This document shows, in pieces, positions 54,694 to 63,604 of a DNA stretch of 64,000 nt; position 1 is the stretch's first letter, and each line of letters opens with the position of its first letter. The DNA is taken from contig CALUZV010000012.1 in NCBI GenBank assembly GCA_944325345.1, forward strand, positions 1 through 64,000. The letters are read 5' to 3'. The position numbers and the translations under genes are program-made. A model generated the notes under the pieces. It saw only the letters and a list, made by a program, of their open reading frames with translations. It had not been told where the DNA came from and searched no databases. Source of the DNA: an uncultured Parabacteroides sp. GTDB lineage: Bacteria; Bacteroidota; Bacteroidia; Bacteroidales; Tannerellaceae.

Positions 54694-56256
54694 ATGAAAA
54701 AGATTTTAAAATATATCGTAGCGGGTTGTTTGGTTGTTTCCATGACAAGCTGTTTGGATTTGGAACCTGTCAGCAGCATTACAGATGCTAACTTCTGGAA
54801 AGATGAGGCCCAATACACCGCTTTTAATACCGGTTTGCATGGTTTGCTTCGCGAACGGGCCTATACTATTTTTGAATTAGGCGAGCCGCGTGCAGATATT
54901 TATAACTCACTGCCCTTTACGGGTGAGGCTTCGCAAGGTGTGGAGCGTATGATTGACAATACGCTGAATGCTGCGAACCCGGTATTAAGTAACTTTGGTG
55001 AATTCTATACGCTCATCAATCAGTTGAATTTGATGATTGCCCATTCGGAAGAAACTGACCTTTTGGATGAAGCAACGCGTACATACTACTTGGGTGAGGC
55101 TTACGGCCTTCGTGCATACGTTTATTTCCATCTGTTACGTGCTTACGGCGATGTCGTTTTGCATCTCGACTATACGGAAGGAACGTCTGTAGATATCACT
55201 AATATTAGTAAGGCTGCTTCTCCGGCTTCTGAAGTAATGGCTCAAATCAAATCGGACATTGCTGCATCTGAGAATGCTTTTGGGGATGATTATTCTTACA
55301 AATATGGCAAATGTTATTGGTCGAAGCCTGCAACCATGATGTTGAAGGGTGAAGTTTACCTCTGGAGCGGTCGCCAAATGGGTGGTGGCGAATCTGACTA
55401 CCAGACGGCGAAGTCTGCTCTCGAAGCTGTTCAGCAGCATAGTGGAGCCAGTCTGTTGTCTGATTTCCATAGTATTTTTGACTATGACAATAAGGAAAAT
55501 TCCGAGATTATTTTCACAATCCATTATGGACGGAATGAATATAATATGTGGAATGATACTTATCGTCAGACTATGGTCATGAATGCAGCCAACTTGACAA
55601 CCTATTGTACAGAAGACGGAACGCCGCTGAATGAAACAGAGCTTTCTGGTGTAAACGGAACAATGCGTTATCAGGTAGAGCAGGATCTTTGGTATAAGTT
55701 ATATCGTGATGGCGACACTCGCCGCGACGGTTCTATCAAAGCTATTTATAAGCGGGATGAAACGACGGGTGATATTGCTTATCAAGCTCCTATCGCATGG
55801 AAATTCCGTGGTGTTTTGCTCGACGGTGATGCTCAACTGAGTTGGTTGGACGACTATCCCATCTATCGCTACGCCGACTGTCTCCTCATGCTGGCTACGG
55901 CTAAGGCTTTCTTAGGCGAAGACATCGCAACGGAGATTAACGCAATCCGCGAACGTGCTTACGGTGCCGATTATTTCAGCGCCCACCAAAGCGAACTGGC
56001 TTACCCGAACGATGCAGACGGTACTTTCTATTCCGGCAACCAGTTTGTCGCTTCGGATGCCAACCCACTGGAAGCAATCTTGAAGGAACGTATGCGTGAA
56101 TTCCTCTTCGAAGGAAAGAGATGGTACGACATCCGCTTGATGGGTAATGAGTTTGTTACCAAATACTCAACTGCTTCTCTCGACCGCCTCTTGTGGCCTA
56201 TCGACGAGAACTCTTTGGGTGAGAACCAAGCTTTGGAACAGACTCCGGGCTATTAA
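54694..56256 (+). CDS. nanU: SusD/RagB-family surface glycan-binding lipoprotein (NanU-like)
   Basis: 520 residues. The signal ends in MTSC (Cys20). The N-terminal SusD motif LDLEPVSSITDANFWKDEAQY, TPR-like helices (RTYYLGEAYGLRAYVYFHLLRAYGDV) and the C-terminal FLFEGKRWYDIRLMG are standard. NanU of Tannerella and Bacteroides binds sialic acid with high affinity and caps NanO. It shares the T-ending codon bias of susC and lies 18 bases after it. Confidence 0.9.
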   Translation: MKKILKYIVAGCLVVSMTSCLDLEPVSSITDANFWKDEAQYTAFNTGLHGLLRERAYTIFELGEPRADIYNSLPFTGEASQGVERMIDNTLNAANPVLSNFGEFYTLINQLNLMIAHSEETDLLDEATRTYYLGEAYGLRAYVYFHLLRAYGDVVLHLDYTEGTSVDITNISKAASPASEVMAQIKSDIAASENAFGDDYSYKYGKCYWSKPATMMLKGEVYLWSGRQMGGGESDYQTAKSALEAVQQHSGASLLSDFHSIFDYDNKENSEIIFTIHYGRNEYNMWNDTYRQTMVMNAANLTTYCTEDGTPLNETELSGVNGTMRYQVEQDLWYKLYRDGDTRRDGSIKAIYKRDETTGDIAYQAPIAWKFRGVLLDGDAQLSWLDDYPIYRYADCLLMLATAKAFLGEDIATEINAIRERAYGADYFSAHQSELAYPNDADGTFYSGNQFVASDANPLEAILKERMREFLFEGKRWYDIRLMGNEFVTKYSTASLDRLLWPIDENSLGENQALEQTPGY

Positions 56257-56328
56257 TGGACCATTTTCATTCATGAAATATCTCAAATTAGAATCTTTTA
56301 GTGGTTTAAGGATTAGCTAATTTTCAAA

Positions 56329-56358
56329 AGAGGGTGTGTCCGTCTCGGCGCACCCTCT
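56329..56358 (+). terminator. GAGGGTG-type terminator after susD
   Basis: AGAGGGTGTGTC pairs with GGCGCACCCTCT (G-U pairs inside) around CGTCTC and is followed by ATTTGCTGTTT. It ends the susCD transcript ahead of a palindromic array and the fucosidase gene. Confidence 0.65.
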
Positions 56359-56398
56359 ATTTGCTGTTTATAATAGTATCAGCGTTTTGATGCTGTTT

Positions 56399-56637
56399 GC
56401 GACGGCACCGCAAGCCTTCTGCCACGCGGAAAGTTCCTCGCGACGGCGTCGCAAACGTCATTCCACGCGGAAAGTTCTTTGCGACGGCGTCGCAAGCCTT
56501 CTGCCGCTCGGAAAGTTCCTTGCGATGGCGTCGCAAGCCTTCTGCCACGCGGAAAGTTCTTTGCGACGGCGTCGCAAGCGTTCTGCCACGCGGAAAGTTC
56601 TTTGCGACGGCGTCGCAAACCTTCTGCCACGCGGCGG
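56399..56637. repeat. Six-unit palindromic array, exact 41-base pitch
   Basis: The dyad GCGACGGCGTCGC (or a variant) starts at 56399, 56440, 56481, 56522, 56563 and 56604, always 41 bases apart. The linker TTCTGCCACGCGGAAAGTTC is almost constant too. The 17-base core TTGCGACGGCGTCGCAA is the same as in the 22474-22702 array. It lies between susD and the fucosidase gene and keeps all frames open, so spurious start codons occur in it. Confidence 0.93.
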
Positions 56638-56660
56638 CTATTTTTTTAATATCAAGAAAT

Positions 56661-58139
56661 ATGAAAACACGACTTTTACTCCTGCTTTTGCTCTTTCCCC
56701 TGCTTGTTCCGGCTCAGGAACGGGTTTATACACCTGATTGGGAGTCTATCGACAGCCGTCCCATCCCTTCATGGTTTCCCCAGGCTAAATTCGGTATTTT
56801 TATCCACTGGGGGCTATATTCCGTACCTGCTTGGTCGCCCAAAGGCACGTATTCCGAATGGTATAAGTATTGGTTAGACACTAAGGCGCTCTTTGGGAAC
56901 GGCGATTTCGCCGGCGACGAGGTATATCAATATCATTGCAAGACTTACGGACAGGATTTTACCTATGCCGACTTCGCCCCACTATTCACCGCCTCGGAGT
57001 TCGATGCGGGTGAATGGGCCGATTTGCTTCAGCAATCCGGCGCAAGATATGTTGTATTAACGACGAAGCACCACGACGGTTTTGCGCTCTGGGATAGCAA
57101 GGAAGCATCGCGTGATTATGGCCGTCCGTGGAACAGTTGCGAGATTGGCGCGCACCGCGATTTAGTCCGCGAGTTTGTCGATTCCGTCCGTCAGACACCC
57201 CTTAAAGTCGGTCTCTATTTCTCCCTTCGGGAGTGGGATAATCCGTTATATACCGAAGAGTTGATGCCTTTATACCTCGACCGGCATTTCTATCCGCAGC
57301 TGAAAGACCTTATCCACCGTTTCCAGCCGGATTTAATCTGGTCGGATGGCCCGGACAGCTACGACGAAGAGACATGGCGTACGCGCGAGTTCCTTTCCTG
57401 GCTCTATTCCGAATCGGAAGTCCGCGATAGCGTTGTCGTAAACGACCGCTGGGCGAAGTTCAAGGGAGAAAAGCACGGCGATTACCTAACCAGCGAATAT
57501 TCCGCCTCCGAAGCGACGCATTTGAAGCCCTGGGAGGAATGCCGCGGCATCGGTCTCTCCTTTGGCTATAACCGCAACGAAGATTTGGAAGATTACGCGA
57601 CACCCGAGGCGCTGATTTTCACCTTGGCCAAGGTAGTCAGCCGTGGCGGTAACCTGCTTTTGAATATCGGTCCTCGTGCCGACGGCAAGATTCCCCCTAT
57701 CATGCAAGAGCGTCTTTTGCAAATCGGAGCGTGGCTGAAGGTAAACGGTGAAGCCATCTACGGAACTACCCCTTGCCGCCAGACGGTCCAATGGTCGGAC
57801 GGAAAACAAGATTGGAAGCCCGAGGGCAAATACTATATTCATGGCAACGCGATTCTCAAGCAAACGATAGACCCCGACCCCGGCTACGCCGTCCAGGAAG
57901 CATTCTTCACGCAGAAAGGCGATGCGACTTACGCTATTCTTACGGCTTATAAAGATTGTTTCGTCTGGAAAAACAAGCAACTTGCTCCGGGAGCAGTCAT
58001 CACCCTCTTGGGTTATGACCGGCCGCTCGAATGGGAGCAGACCGGCAGCGACATCACCATCCATCTCCCCCGGTTACTCCCCGACGAGATGCCATGCGAC
58101 TTCGCCTGGGTTTTAAAACTGGTTTCAAACCCCAATTAA
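56661..58139 (+). CDS. GH29 alpha-L-fucosidase
   Basis: 492 residues from the ATG at 56661 (MKTRLLLLLL, signal to about PAQE). FGIFIHWGLYSVPAWSP, TTKHHDGFALWDSK (His137-138) and the nucleophile motif DLIWSDGPD (Asp229) are diagnostic. It removes terminal fucose, as in sialyl-Lewis or blood-group glycans, exposing further linkages for the neighbouring enzymes. An in-frame extension to 56397 runs through the repeat array and is not credible. Confidence 0.92.
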   Translation: MKTRLLLLLLLFPLLVPAQERVYTPDWESIDSRPIPSWFPQAKFGIFIHWGLYSVPAWSPKGTYSEWYKYWLDTKALFGNGDFAGDEVYQYHCKTYGQDFTYADFAPLFTASEFDAGEWADLLQQSGARYVVLTTKHHDGFALWDSKEASRDYGRPWNSCEIGAHRDLVREFVDSVRQTPLKVGLYFSLREWDNPLYTEELMPLYLDRHFYPQLKDLIHRFQPDLIWSDGPDSYDEETWRTREFLSWLYSESEVRDSVVVNDRWAKFKGEKHGDYLTSEYSASEATHLKPWEECRGIGLSFGYNRNEDLEDYATPEALIFTLAKVVSRGGNLLLNIGPRADGKIPPIMQERLLQIGAWLKVNGEAIYGTTPCRQTVQWSDGKQDWKPEGKYYIHGNAILKQTIDPDPGYAVQEAFFTQKGDATYAILTAYKDCFVWKNKQLAPGAVITLLGYDRPLEWEQTGSDITIHLPRLLPDEMPCDFAWVLKLVSNPN

Positions 58140-58161
58140 CAACGGCTAAACATATAGTTTT

Positions 58162-60777
58162 ATGAACAAAAAGCTTATCTTTTTCATCTTCGTCCTGGTG
58201 TGTTCTCTGGGGCTGTCGAGGGCAGAGACGAAGCCTATGTTGCTCCCTTATCCGCAAAGTTTTCAGTCCTCGGGCGGAAGATTCCTGCTGGAAGACGTTG
58301 CGCTGAACACCTCTGTATTGTCGCAAGCATTCACGGAGTTCTTTCGGGAAAACAGCATTCCGCTTGCCGGGCAAAAGGCGCAGCGGCGTGTAACTATTAC
58401 CTTGGTCGATTCCCTACCGCAGATTCCGATAAACCAACCGGAGGCTTATACCCTTTCGGCTACCGAATCGGAGATAATGATAAAAGCGACTACGGAAACC
58501 GGCGTCTATTGGGCGCTCCAGACGCTCCGCCAGCTTCTTCAGACGGATGAAGGAGGTACGCGCTTCATCCCGGCCTGTCAAATCACGGATTACCCTGCCT
58601 TCCGTCTGCGCGGTTTCATGCACGACGTGGGTCGGACGTACATTTCCCTGCCCGAGCTGAAAAAGGAGATAGCCCTGCTCAGCCGGTTCAAGATTAATAC
58701 GTTTCATTGGCATCTGACCGAGAACCAAGCCTGGCGCCTCGAATCGAAGCGTTATCCGGAGCTAAACCAGCCGGAAAATATGACCCGTATGCCCGGCAAG
58801 TTCTACACCTTGGAGGAAGCCCGCGATTTGGTGGCCTTTTGCAAAGCTCACAAAATATTACTCATCCCCGAGATTGATATGCCGGGCCATAGCGAAGCTT
58901 TCCGCCGCACCTTCGGCACCGATATGCAATCGGAAAAGGGGATGGCTATCTTGAAGGAAATACTTGCGGAGGTTTGCGAGACCTTCGATGTCCCCTATAT
59001 CCACATCGGCACGGACGAAGTTCGTTTCACCAACCCCGACTTCGTCCCCACCATGGTCGCTTTCATCCGCTCCCTGGGCAAGGATTGCATCTCCTGGAAT
59101 CCGGGCTGGCATTATGAGCCGGGAGAGATAGCGATGACCCAGCTTTGGAGCTATCGAGGCCGTGCCCAAGAGGGAATTCCCGCCATCGACTGCCGTTTTC
59201 ACTATATCAACCACTTCGATACGTTTGCCGACCTTGTTGCTCTCTACAACAGCCGCATCTATGACGAGGAGCGGGGGAGCGACGACTTGGCAGGTGCTAT
59301 TTTGGCCGTTTGGAACGACCGTTTCGTCCCCGACGAGCAATCTATCTTGGTTGAGAATAATTTCTACCCGGCGATGCTGACCCTCGCCGAGCGTTCGTGG
59401 CGTGGCGGCGGCTCGTGCTACTTCAACGGAAAAGGAACGCTCCTTTGGGACGACGAGCCCGCCCAGCTCGCAGCCTTCGCGGAATTTGAAAATCGCCTCT
59501 TGTGGCACAAAAGGAACACCTTGCGTGGCGAACCTTTCCCCTACGTGAAGCAAACAAACGTCCGCTGGCGCATCACCGACGCTTTCCCGAACGAGGGCGA
59601 CCTCGCGAAAGCCTTTCCCCCGGAAACTTTGCCGCAGGAGTCGTGCGACGGTCCGACATATACCTATAATAATAAAACGTATGGCAGTCGCACCATCACC
59701 GGCGCGGGCATTTATCTCCGTCATGTCTGGGGCGACCTGGTTCCGGCTTTCTTCCCAGAGCCGAAGGAGAATAGCACGGCATACGCCACCACTTACGTCT
59801 TTTCGCCCGACGACAGGACGGCATGGCTACGAATCGAGACGCAGAACTACAGCCGTTCGGAGAGCGACCTCCCACCGAAACCGGGAACTTGGGATTACAA
59901 GGGCAGCCGCGTCTGGCTGAACGGCGAGGAGCTGTTGCCCCCGACATGGACAAATACGCACACGGAGCGGAGCAACGAATTGCCCCTCGGCAACGAAAAT
60001 GCCGTCGCCCGCCCTCCCGTGCAGGTCTCTTTGCACAAAGGCTGGAACAAGCTGATGCTGAAGCTGCCAATCGGTGCCTTCCAGACGCCGGAAGTCCGTT
60101 TAGTCAAATGGATGTTTTCCGCCGTTTTCGTAACTGAGGATGGCAAGGAGGCCATGCCCGATTTGATATATTCGCCGGACAAAATGCCGAATTACTCCAC
60201 ATATTACCACCAGCGTGCCAGCCTATTCGATGAATTGCCTATCGATGCCAACGATATTGTCTTCGCCGGAAACAGCATCACCGACGGCGCCGAGTGGCAC
60301 GAGATTTTCTGCAATCCGGACGTAAAGAACCGAGGAATCAGCGGAGATACGACGTGGGGCCTCTACGACCGCCTCAGTTCCATCACCTCTGGCCATCCGC
60401 AGAAGTTCTTCCTCCTCATCGGTACGAATAACATCCCGCGCGGCGAAAGCCCGGAAGAAATTGCCTTCGGTATCCGGCGAATCGTCCGGCAAGTCAAAAA
60501 GGACTCCCCGGAGACGCAAATCTACGTCCAAAGTATCCTCCCCGTTACGCCTCACTACGGAATGTTCACCGGCCACACGTCGCGCTGGCAGATGATTCCG
60601 CAAATCAATGCCCTGATTGAAAAGCTCGCCCGGGAAGAGGGTGTAACGTACATCGATTTGTTCTCCCGCTTCGCCGACGGGCAAGGCCAGATGAAACGGG
60701 AATATACCAACGATGGCTTGCATCTTTTAGGCAAAGGCTACATGCTTTGGAAGGAAATTGTCGAATCTTATTTATAA
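58162..60777 (+). CDS. GH20 beta-N-acetylhexosaminidase fused to an SGNH esterase domain
   Basis: 871 residues. A signal peptide (to about 20) is followed by a GH20b domain (25-143) and the catalytic barrel from 145, with the substrate-assisted Asp285-Glu286 in HIGTDEVRF. A linker and beta-rich region lead to a C-terminal SGNH hydrolase (about 697-871) with GNSITDG (Ser705), RGISGDT, IGTNN and NDGLH (Asp851, His854). One protein could thus cleave GlcNAc/GalNAc and remove acetyl esters. It starts 22 bases after the fucosidase. Confidence 0.92.
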   Translation: MNKKLIFFIFVLVCSLGLSRAETKPMLLPYPQSFQSSGGRFLLEDVALNTSVLSQAFTEFFRENSIPLAGQKAQRRVTITLVDSLPQIPINQPEAYTLSATESEIMIKATTETGVYWALQTLRQLLQTDEGGTRFIPACQITDYPAFRLRGFMHDVGRTYISLPELKKEIALLSRFKINTFHWHLTENQAWRLESKRYPELNQPENMTRMPGKFYTLEEARDLVAFCKAHKILLIPEIDMPGHSEAFRRTFGTDMQSEKGMAILKEILAEVCETFDVPYIHIGTDEVRFTNPDFVPTMVAFIRSLGKDCISWNPGWHYEPGEIAMTQLWSYRGRAQEGIPAIDCRFHYINHFDTFADLVALYNSRIYDEERGSDDLAGAILAVWNDRFVPDEQSILVENNFYPAMLTLAERSWRGGGSCYFNGKGTLLWDDEPAQLAAFAEFENRLLWHKRNTLRGEPFPYVKQTNVRWRITDAFPNEGDLAKAFPPETLPQESCDGPTYTYNNKTYGSRTITGAGIYLRHVWGDLVPAFFPEPKENSTAYATTYVFSPDDRTAWLRIETQNYSRSESDLPPKPGTWDYKGSRVWLNGEELLPPTWTNTHTERSNELPLGNENAVARPPVQVSLHKGWNKLMLKLPIGAFQTPEVRLVKWMFSAVFVTEDGKEAMPDLIYSPDKMPNYSTYYHQRASLFDELPIDANDIVFAGNSITDGAEWHEIFCNPDVKNRGISGDTTWGLYDRLSSITSGHPQKFFLLIGTNNIPRGESPEEIAFGIRRIVRQVKKDSPETQIYVQSILPVTPHYGMFTGHTSRWQMIPQINALIEKLAREEGVTYIDLFSRFADGQGQMKREYTNDGLHLLGKGYMLWKEIVESYL

Positions 60778-60785
60778 ATTTTGCT

Positions 60786-62855
60786 ATGAAGAGGCTTGTT
60801 TTTGTCTTTACATTACTTTGGGGGCTATTTTTCTCCCTCTCAGCCGCCGAGAAGGTCCGCGTGGCGTGCGTTGGAAACAGCATCACCTACGGCATGAAGT
60901 TGGCGAACCCGGCGGTGGAATCCTACCCGTCGCAGCTACAAACTTTGTTGGGTCCGGACTATGAAGTCGGCAACTTCGGCAAATCCGGCGCGACGTTGTT
61001 GTATCATGGCCATCGCCCGTACGTCCAGCAGGAAGAATATCAGGACGCCTTGCGTTTCAAGGGCGACATCGTCGTGATTCATTTGGGCATAAACGATACC
61101 GACCCGCGAAACTGGCCGAACTACCGGGATGACTTCGTCCACGACTATCTTGCCCTGATAGATTCTTTCTACGAGGCCAATCCCAAAGCCCGCATCCTGC
61201 TCTGCCGGATGACGCCGATTCGGCACGACCATCCGCGTTTTGCCTCCGGGACACGCGATTGGCACGCCGAAATCCAGCGGGCTATCGAGACTGTCGCCGC
61301 CATCAAGGGCTTGCAGCTTATCGACTTGCACGAAATCCTGTATCCCTATCCCCATTTGTTCCCCGATGCCGTGCATCCGACCAAAGAGGGGGCAACGCGG
61401 ATAGCCGAGGCTGTCTTTTCGGCCATCACCGGCGATTACGGCGGGTTGCAGCTCCCCGCGATATATTCCGACAATATGGTTTTGCAGCGCAACGTGCCTT
61501 TGACGATTCTCGGCCGGACTGATGCCCGGAAGACCGTGGAAGTCCGTATCGGGGACCAGCAGCAGCGGGTCCGTGCCGGCTGGGACGGAAAATGGAGCGT
61601 CCGCCTGAATCCCCTCGATACCGGCCGGGTTTATACCCTGACTATTAGCTCCGGCGACCGTCAATTCGTTTTCCGGAACATCCTGGCCGGCGAAGTCTGG
61701 CTCTGCTCCGGACAATCGAACATGGAATTCCGGTTGAGGCAAGACAAGGAGGCAGAGACGGCTATCTCCGGTAGTCGCGACCAAATCCGCCTCTTCAACA
61801 TGCAGGGCCGCTGGGCTACGAACAACCACGCCTGGCCCCGCACCGCCCTCGACTCGGTGAACCGTCTGGAGTACTACAACGACACCCGCTGGGAGATTTG
61901 CAACCCGGAAACCGCCTCCCGCTTCTCCGCCGTGGCCTATTACTTCGGGAAAATGCTGCAAGACAGCCTCCGCGTCCCGATTGGTCTGATTTGTAACGCC
62001 GTCGGCGGCTCCCCGATAGAGGCGTGGATTGACCGGCAGACGCTCGAAGAAAATTTCCCGGAAATCTTGTCGAATTGGACGGAGAACGACTTCATCCAGG
62101 ATTGGGTGCGCGGCCGAGCCTTGGTCAATATGGGCGGCGAGGCAAACGCGGCGCGCCATCCCTACGAGCCGTGCTATTTGTTCGAGGCCGGCATCCTGCC
62201 CCTCCAGCATTTCCCGCTTCGCGGCGTGATTTGGTATCAAGGCGAATCCAACGCCCACAACAAAGACGCTTATGCCAAACTCTTCCCCCTCATGGTCAAT
62301 AGCTGGCGGACGTTCTGGGGCGCGCCGTCGCTGCCCGTTTATTACGTCCAGCTCTCCAGCCTGAGCCGTCCTTCGTGGCCCTGGTTCCGCGATGCACAGC
62401 GCCAGTTCCTCGCGCGGGTCGCCCACACTGGGATGGTGGTTTCGTCGGACAAGGGCGACAGCCTCGACGTCCATCCCACGGAAAAAAGGCCTGTCGGGGA
62501 GCGCCTGGCGCGATGGGCATTAAACCAGACCTACCACCGGGATATCCTGCCTTCCGGCCCCCTCTGCCGCGCGGCCGAAGTGCAGGCGGACGGGAGTGTC
62601 TTGCTGTCGTTCGACTATGCCGAAGGACTTCGGGCATCGGACGGGCAGCCGCTCCGCGAGTTTGAGGTCGCCGAGCACGACGGACTTTATTTCCCCGCCA
62701 CCGCCGAGGTCGAGGGGGAAAACATCCGGTTGCGTTCGTCGGCCGTCGCGTCGCCCCGTTATATAAGGTACGGTTGGCGACCTTATTCCCGCGCCAACTT
62801 GGTAAATCGCGACCGGCTGCCTGCTTCGACTTTCCGGATAGAAGTCGGGCGGTAG
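60786..62855 (+). CDS. nanS: Two-domain sialate O-acetylesterase (NanS-like)
   Basis: 689 residues from the ATG at 60786 (signal to about SAAE). The N-terminal SGNH domain has VGNSITYG (Ser32) and DAVHPT (Asp194, His197). The C-terminal SASA-type domain has LCSGQSNMEF (Ser311) and VIWYQGESNAHN. Tannerella NanS has the same two-domain build and strips O-acetyl groups from sialic acid so that sialidase can act. It lies 8 bases after the GH20 gene and ends the locus. Confidence 0.92.
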   Translation: MKRLVFVFTLLWGLFFSLSAAEKVRVACVGNSITYGMKLANPAVESYPSQLQTLLGPDYEVGNFGKSGATLLYHGHRPYVQQEEYQDALRFKGDIVVIHLGINDTDPRNWPNYRDDFVHDYLALIDSFYEANPKARILLCRMTPIRHDHPRFASGTRDWHAEIQRAIETVAAIKGLQLIDLHEILYPYPHLFPDAVHPTKEGATRIAEAVFSAITGDYGGLQLPAIYSDNMVLQRNVPLTILGRTDARKTVEVRIGDQQQRVRAGWDGKWSVRLNPLDTGRVYTLTISSGDRQFVFRNILAGEVWLCSGQSNMEFRLRQDKEAETAISGSRDQIRLFNMQGRWATNNHAWPRTALDSVNRLEYYNDTRWEICNPETASRFSAVAYYFGKMLQDSLRVPIGLICNAVGGSPIEAWIDRQTLEENFPEILSNWTENDFIQDWVRGRALVNMGGEANAARHPYEPCYLFEAGILPLQHFPLRGVIWYQGESNAHNKDAYAKLFPLMVNSWRTFWGAPSLPVYYVQLSSLSRPSWPWFRDAQRQFLARVAHTGMVVSSDKGDSLDVHPTEKRPVGERLARWALNQTYHRDILPSGPLCRAAEVQADGSVLLSFDYAEGLRASDGQPLREFEVAEHDGLYFPATAEVEGENIRLRSSAVASPRYIRYGWRPYSRANLVNRDRLPASTFRIEVGR

Positions 62856-62893
62856 CGCGCGTTTCCGCCACAACCTGCCCTTGAGCGAGGCTG

Positions 62894-63265
62894 GAAATTC
62901 CGTCGCCGGCACTTTTTTCTGAAAAAAAGTATTGGCGACAGCGTTTCCAGCCCTTTTTTCTGAAAAAATCTAGTGAAAACGGCGTTTCCAGCTATTTCTT
63001 TTTTCAGTTTACCCCATCTACGCATACGACGGGAGTTCTTTTTTCCAGTTTACCCCGTTTACGCGTACGACGGGTGCTCCTTTTTCCAGTTTACCCCATC
63101 TACGCATATGACGGGGTCTTTTTTTCTCAGTTTACCCCATCTACGCGTACGACGGGAGTTCCTTTTTTCAGTTTACCCCATTCACGCATACGAAGGGGTC
63201 ATTTTTCAAAAAAAAGGGATGTTTACGGCGTTTCCAGCCCTTCCTGGAAAAAAGAAGGGCTGGCG
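62894..63265. repeat. Composite array after nanS, exact 41-base pitch across two unit families
   Basis: Two units carry CTGAAAAAA...GGCG..GTTTCCAGC (CTG at 62919 and 62960). Four or five carry CAGTTTACCCC-ATCTACGC-ATACGACGGG (CAG at 63005, 63046, 63087, 63128 and 63169). The pitch is 41 within each family. GGCGTTTCCAGCCC returns at the right end (63227), followed by a CCAGCCCTTC/GAAGGGCTGG hairpin. The block follows nanS and may include its terminator. Confidence 0.88.
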
Positions 63266-63271
63266 ACGGCA

Positions 63272-63298
63272 TTGGAGTGTGAATTCTTTTTATCTTTG
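63272..63298 (+). promoter_or_regulatory. Promoter of the 85-aa gene
   Basis: TTG at 63272-63274 and TATCTTTG at 63291-63298, with a shorter 16-base spacer. The -7 element lies 27 bases before the ATG at 63325. Confidence 0.55.
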
Positions 63299-63324
63299 CC
63301 CCACGTATAAGAAAAGCAAGAGTT

Positions 63325-63582
63325 ATGGATGCAAATACATTGGAGTTGAGGGCAAATATATTCCGGGATTTGAATGTATTGCTCGACAACGAGAAAGCGT
63401 TGAGGTCGTTGAGTAGTTTTCTGTCGATGTTAAAAAAGACGGTAGTAGAAAATCGGACGTATTCGATAGAAGAGCTGCACGAGCGGATAGCCAAGGCGGA
63501 AGCAGAAATCGCCGCCGGAGATGTCTTGACGAATGAAGAAGCGAATGCGGAGATAGAAAAATTATTACCATGGCTCAAATAG
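63325..63582 (+). CDS. Small hypothetical protein, antitoxin-like C-terminus
   Basis: 85 residues, soluble and helical. The end, YSIEELHERIAKAEAEIAAGDVLTNEEANAEIEKLL, resembles addiction-module antitoxin tails (a RelB/ParD-like pattern with a T-x-E-E helix). No toxin gene follows; the next gene is a thioesterase 22 bases on. It may be an orphan antitoxin, a relic or an unrelated small protein. Confidence 0.65.
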   Translation: MDANTLELRANIFRDLNVLLDNEKALRSLSSFLSMLKKTVVENRTYSIEELHERIAKAEAEIAAGDVLTNEEANAEIEKLLPWLK

Positions 63583-63604
63583 AACTGATATAAATAAACA
63601 AAGA

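Noticed and set aside
56399..56637. CRISPR array (palindromic repeats with about 24-base linkers)
   Set aside because: The linkers are nearly identical between units, unlike CRISPR spacers, and no cas gene is in the window. The same applies to the other arrays.
56397..56660. N-terminal extension of the fucosidase through the repeat array
   Set aside because: A proper signal peptide starts at 56661, and the extension is just translated repeat.
63325..63582. Complete toxin-antitoxin pair
   Set aside because: Only an antitoxin-like tail is seen. The downstream gene is a hotdog thioesterase and the upstream gene is nanS, so no toxin partner is present.
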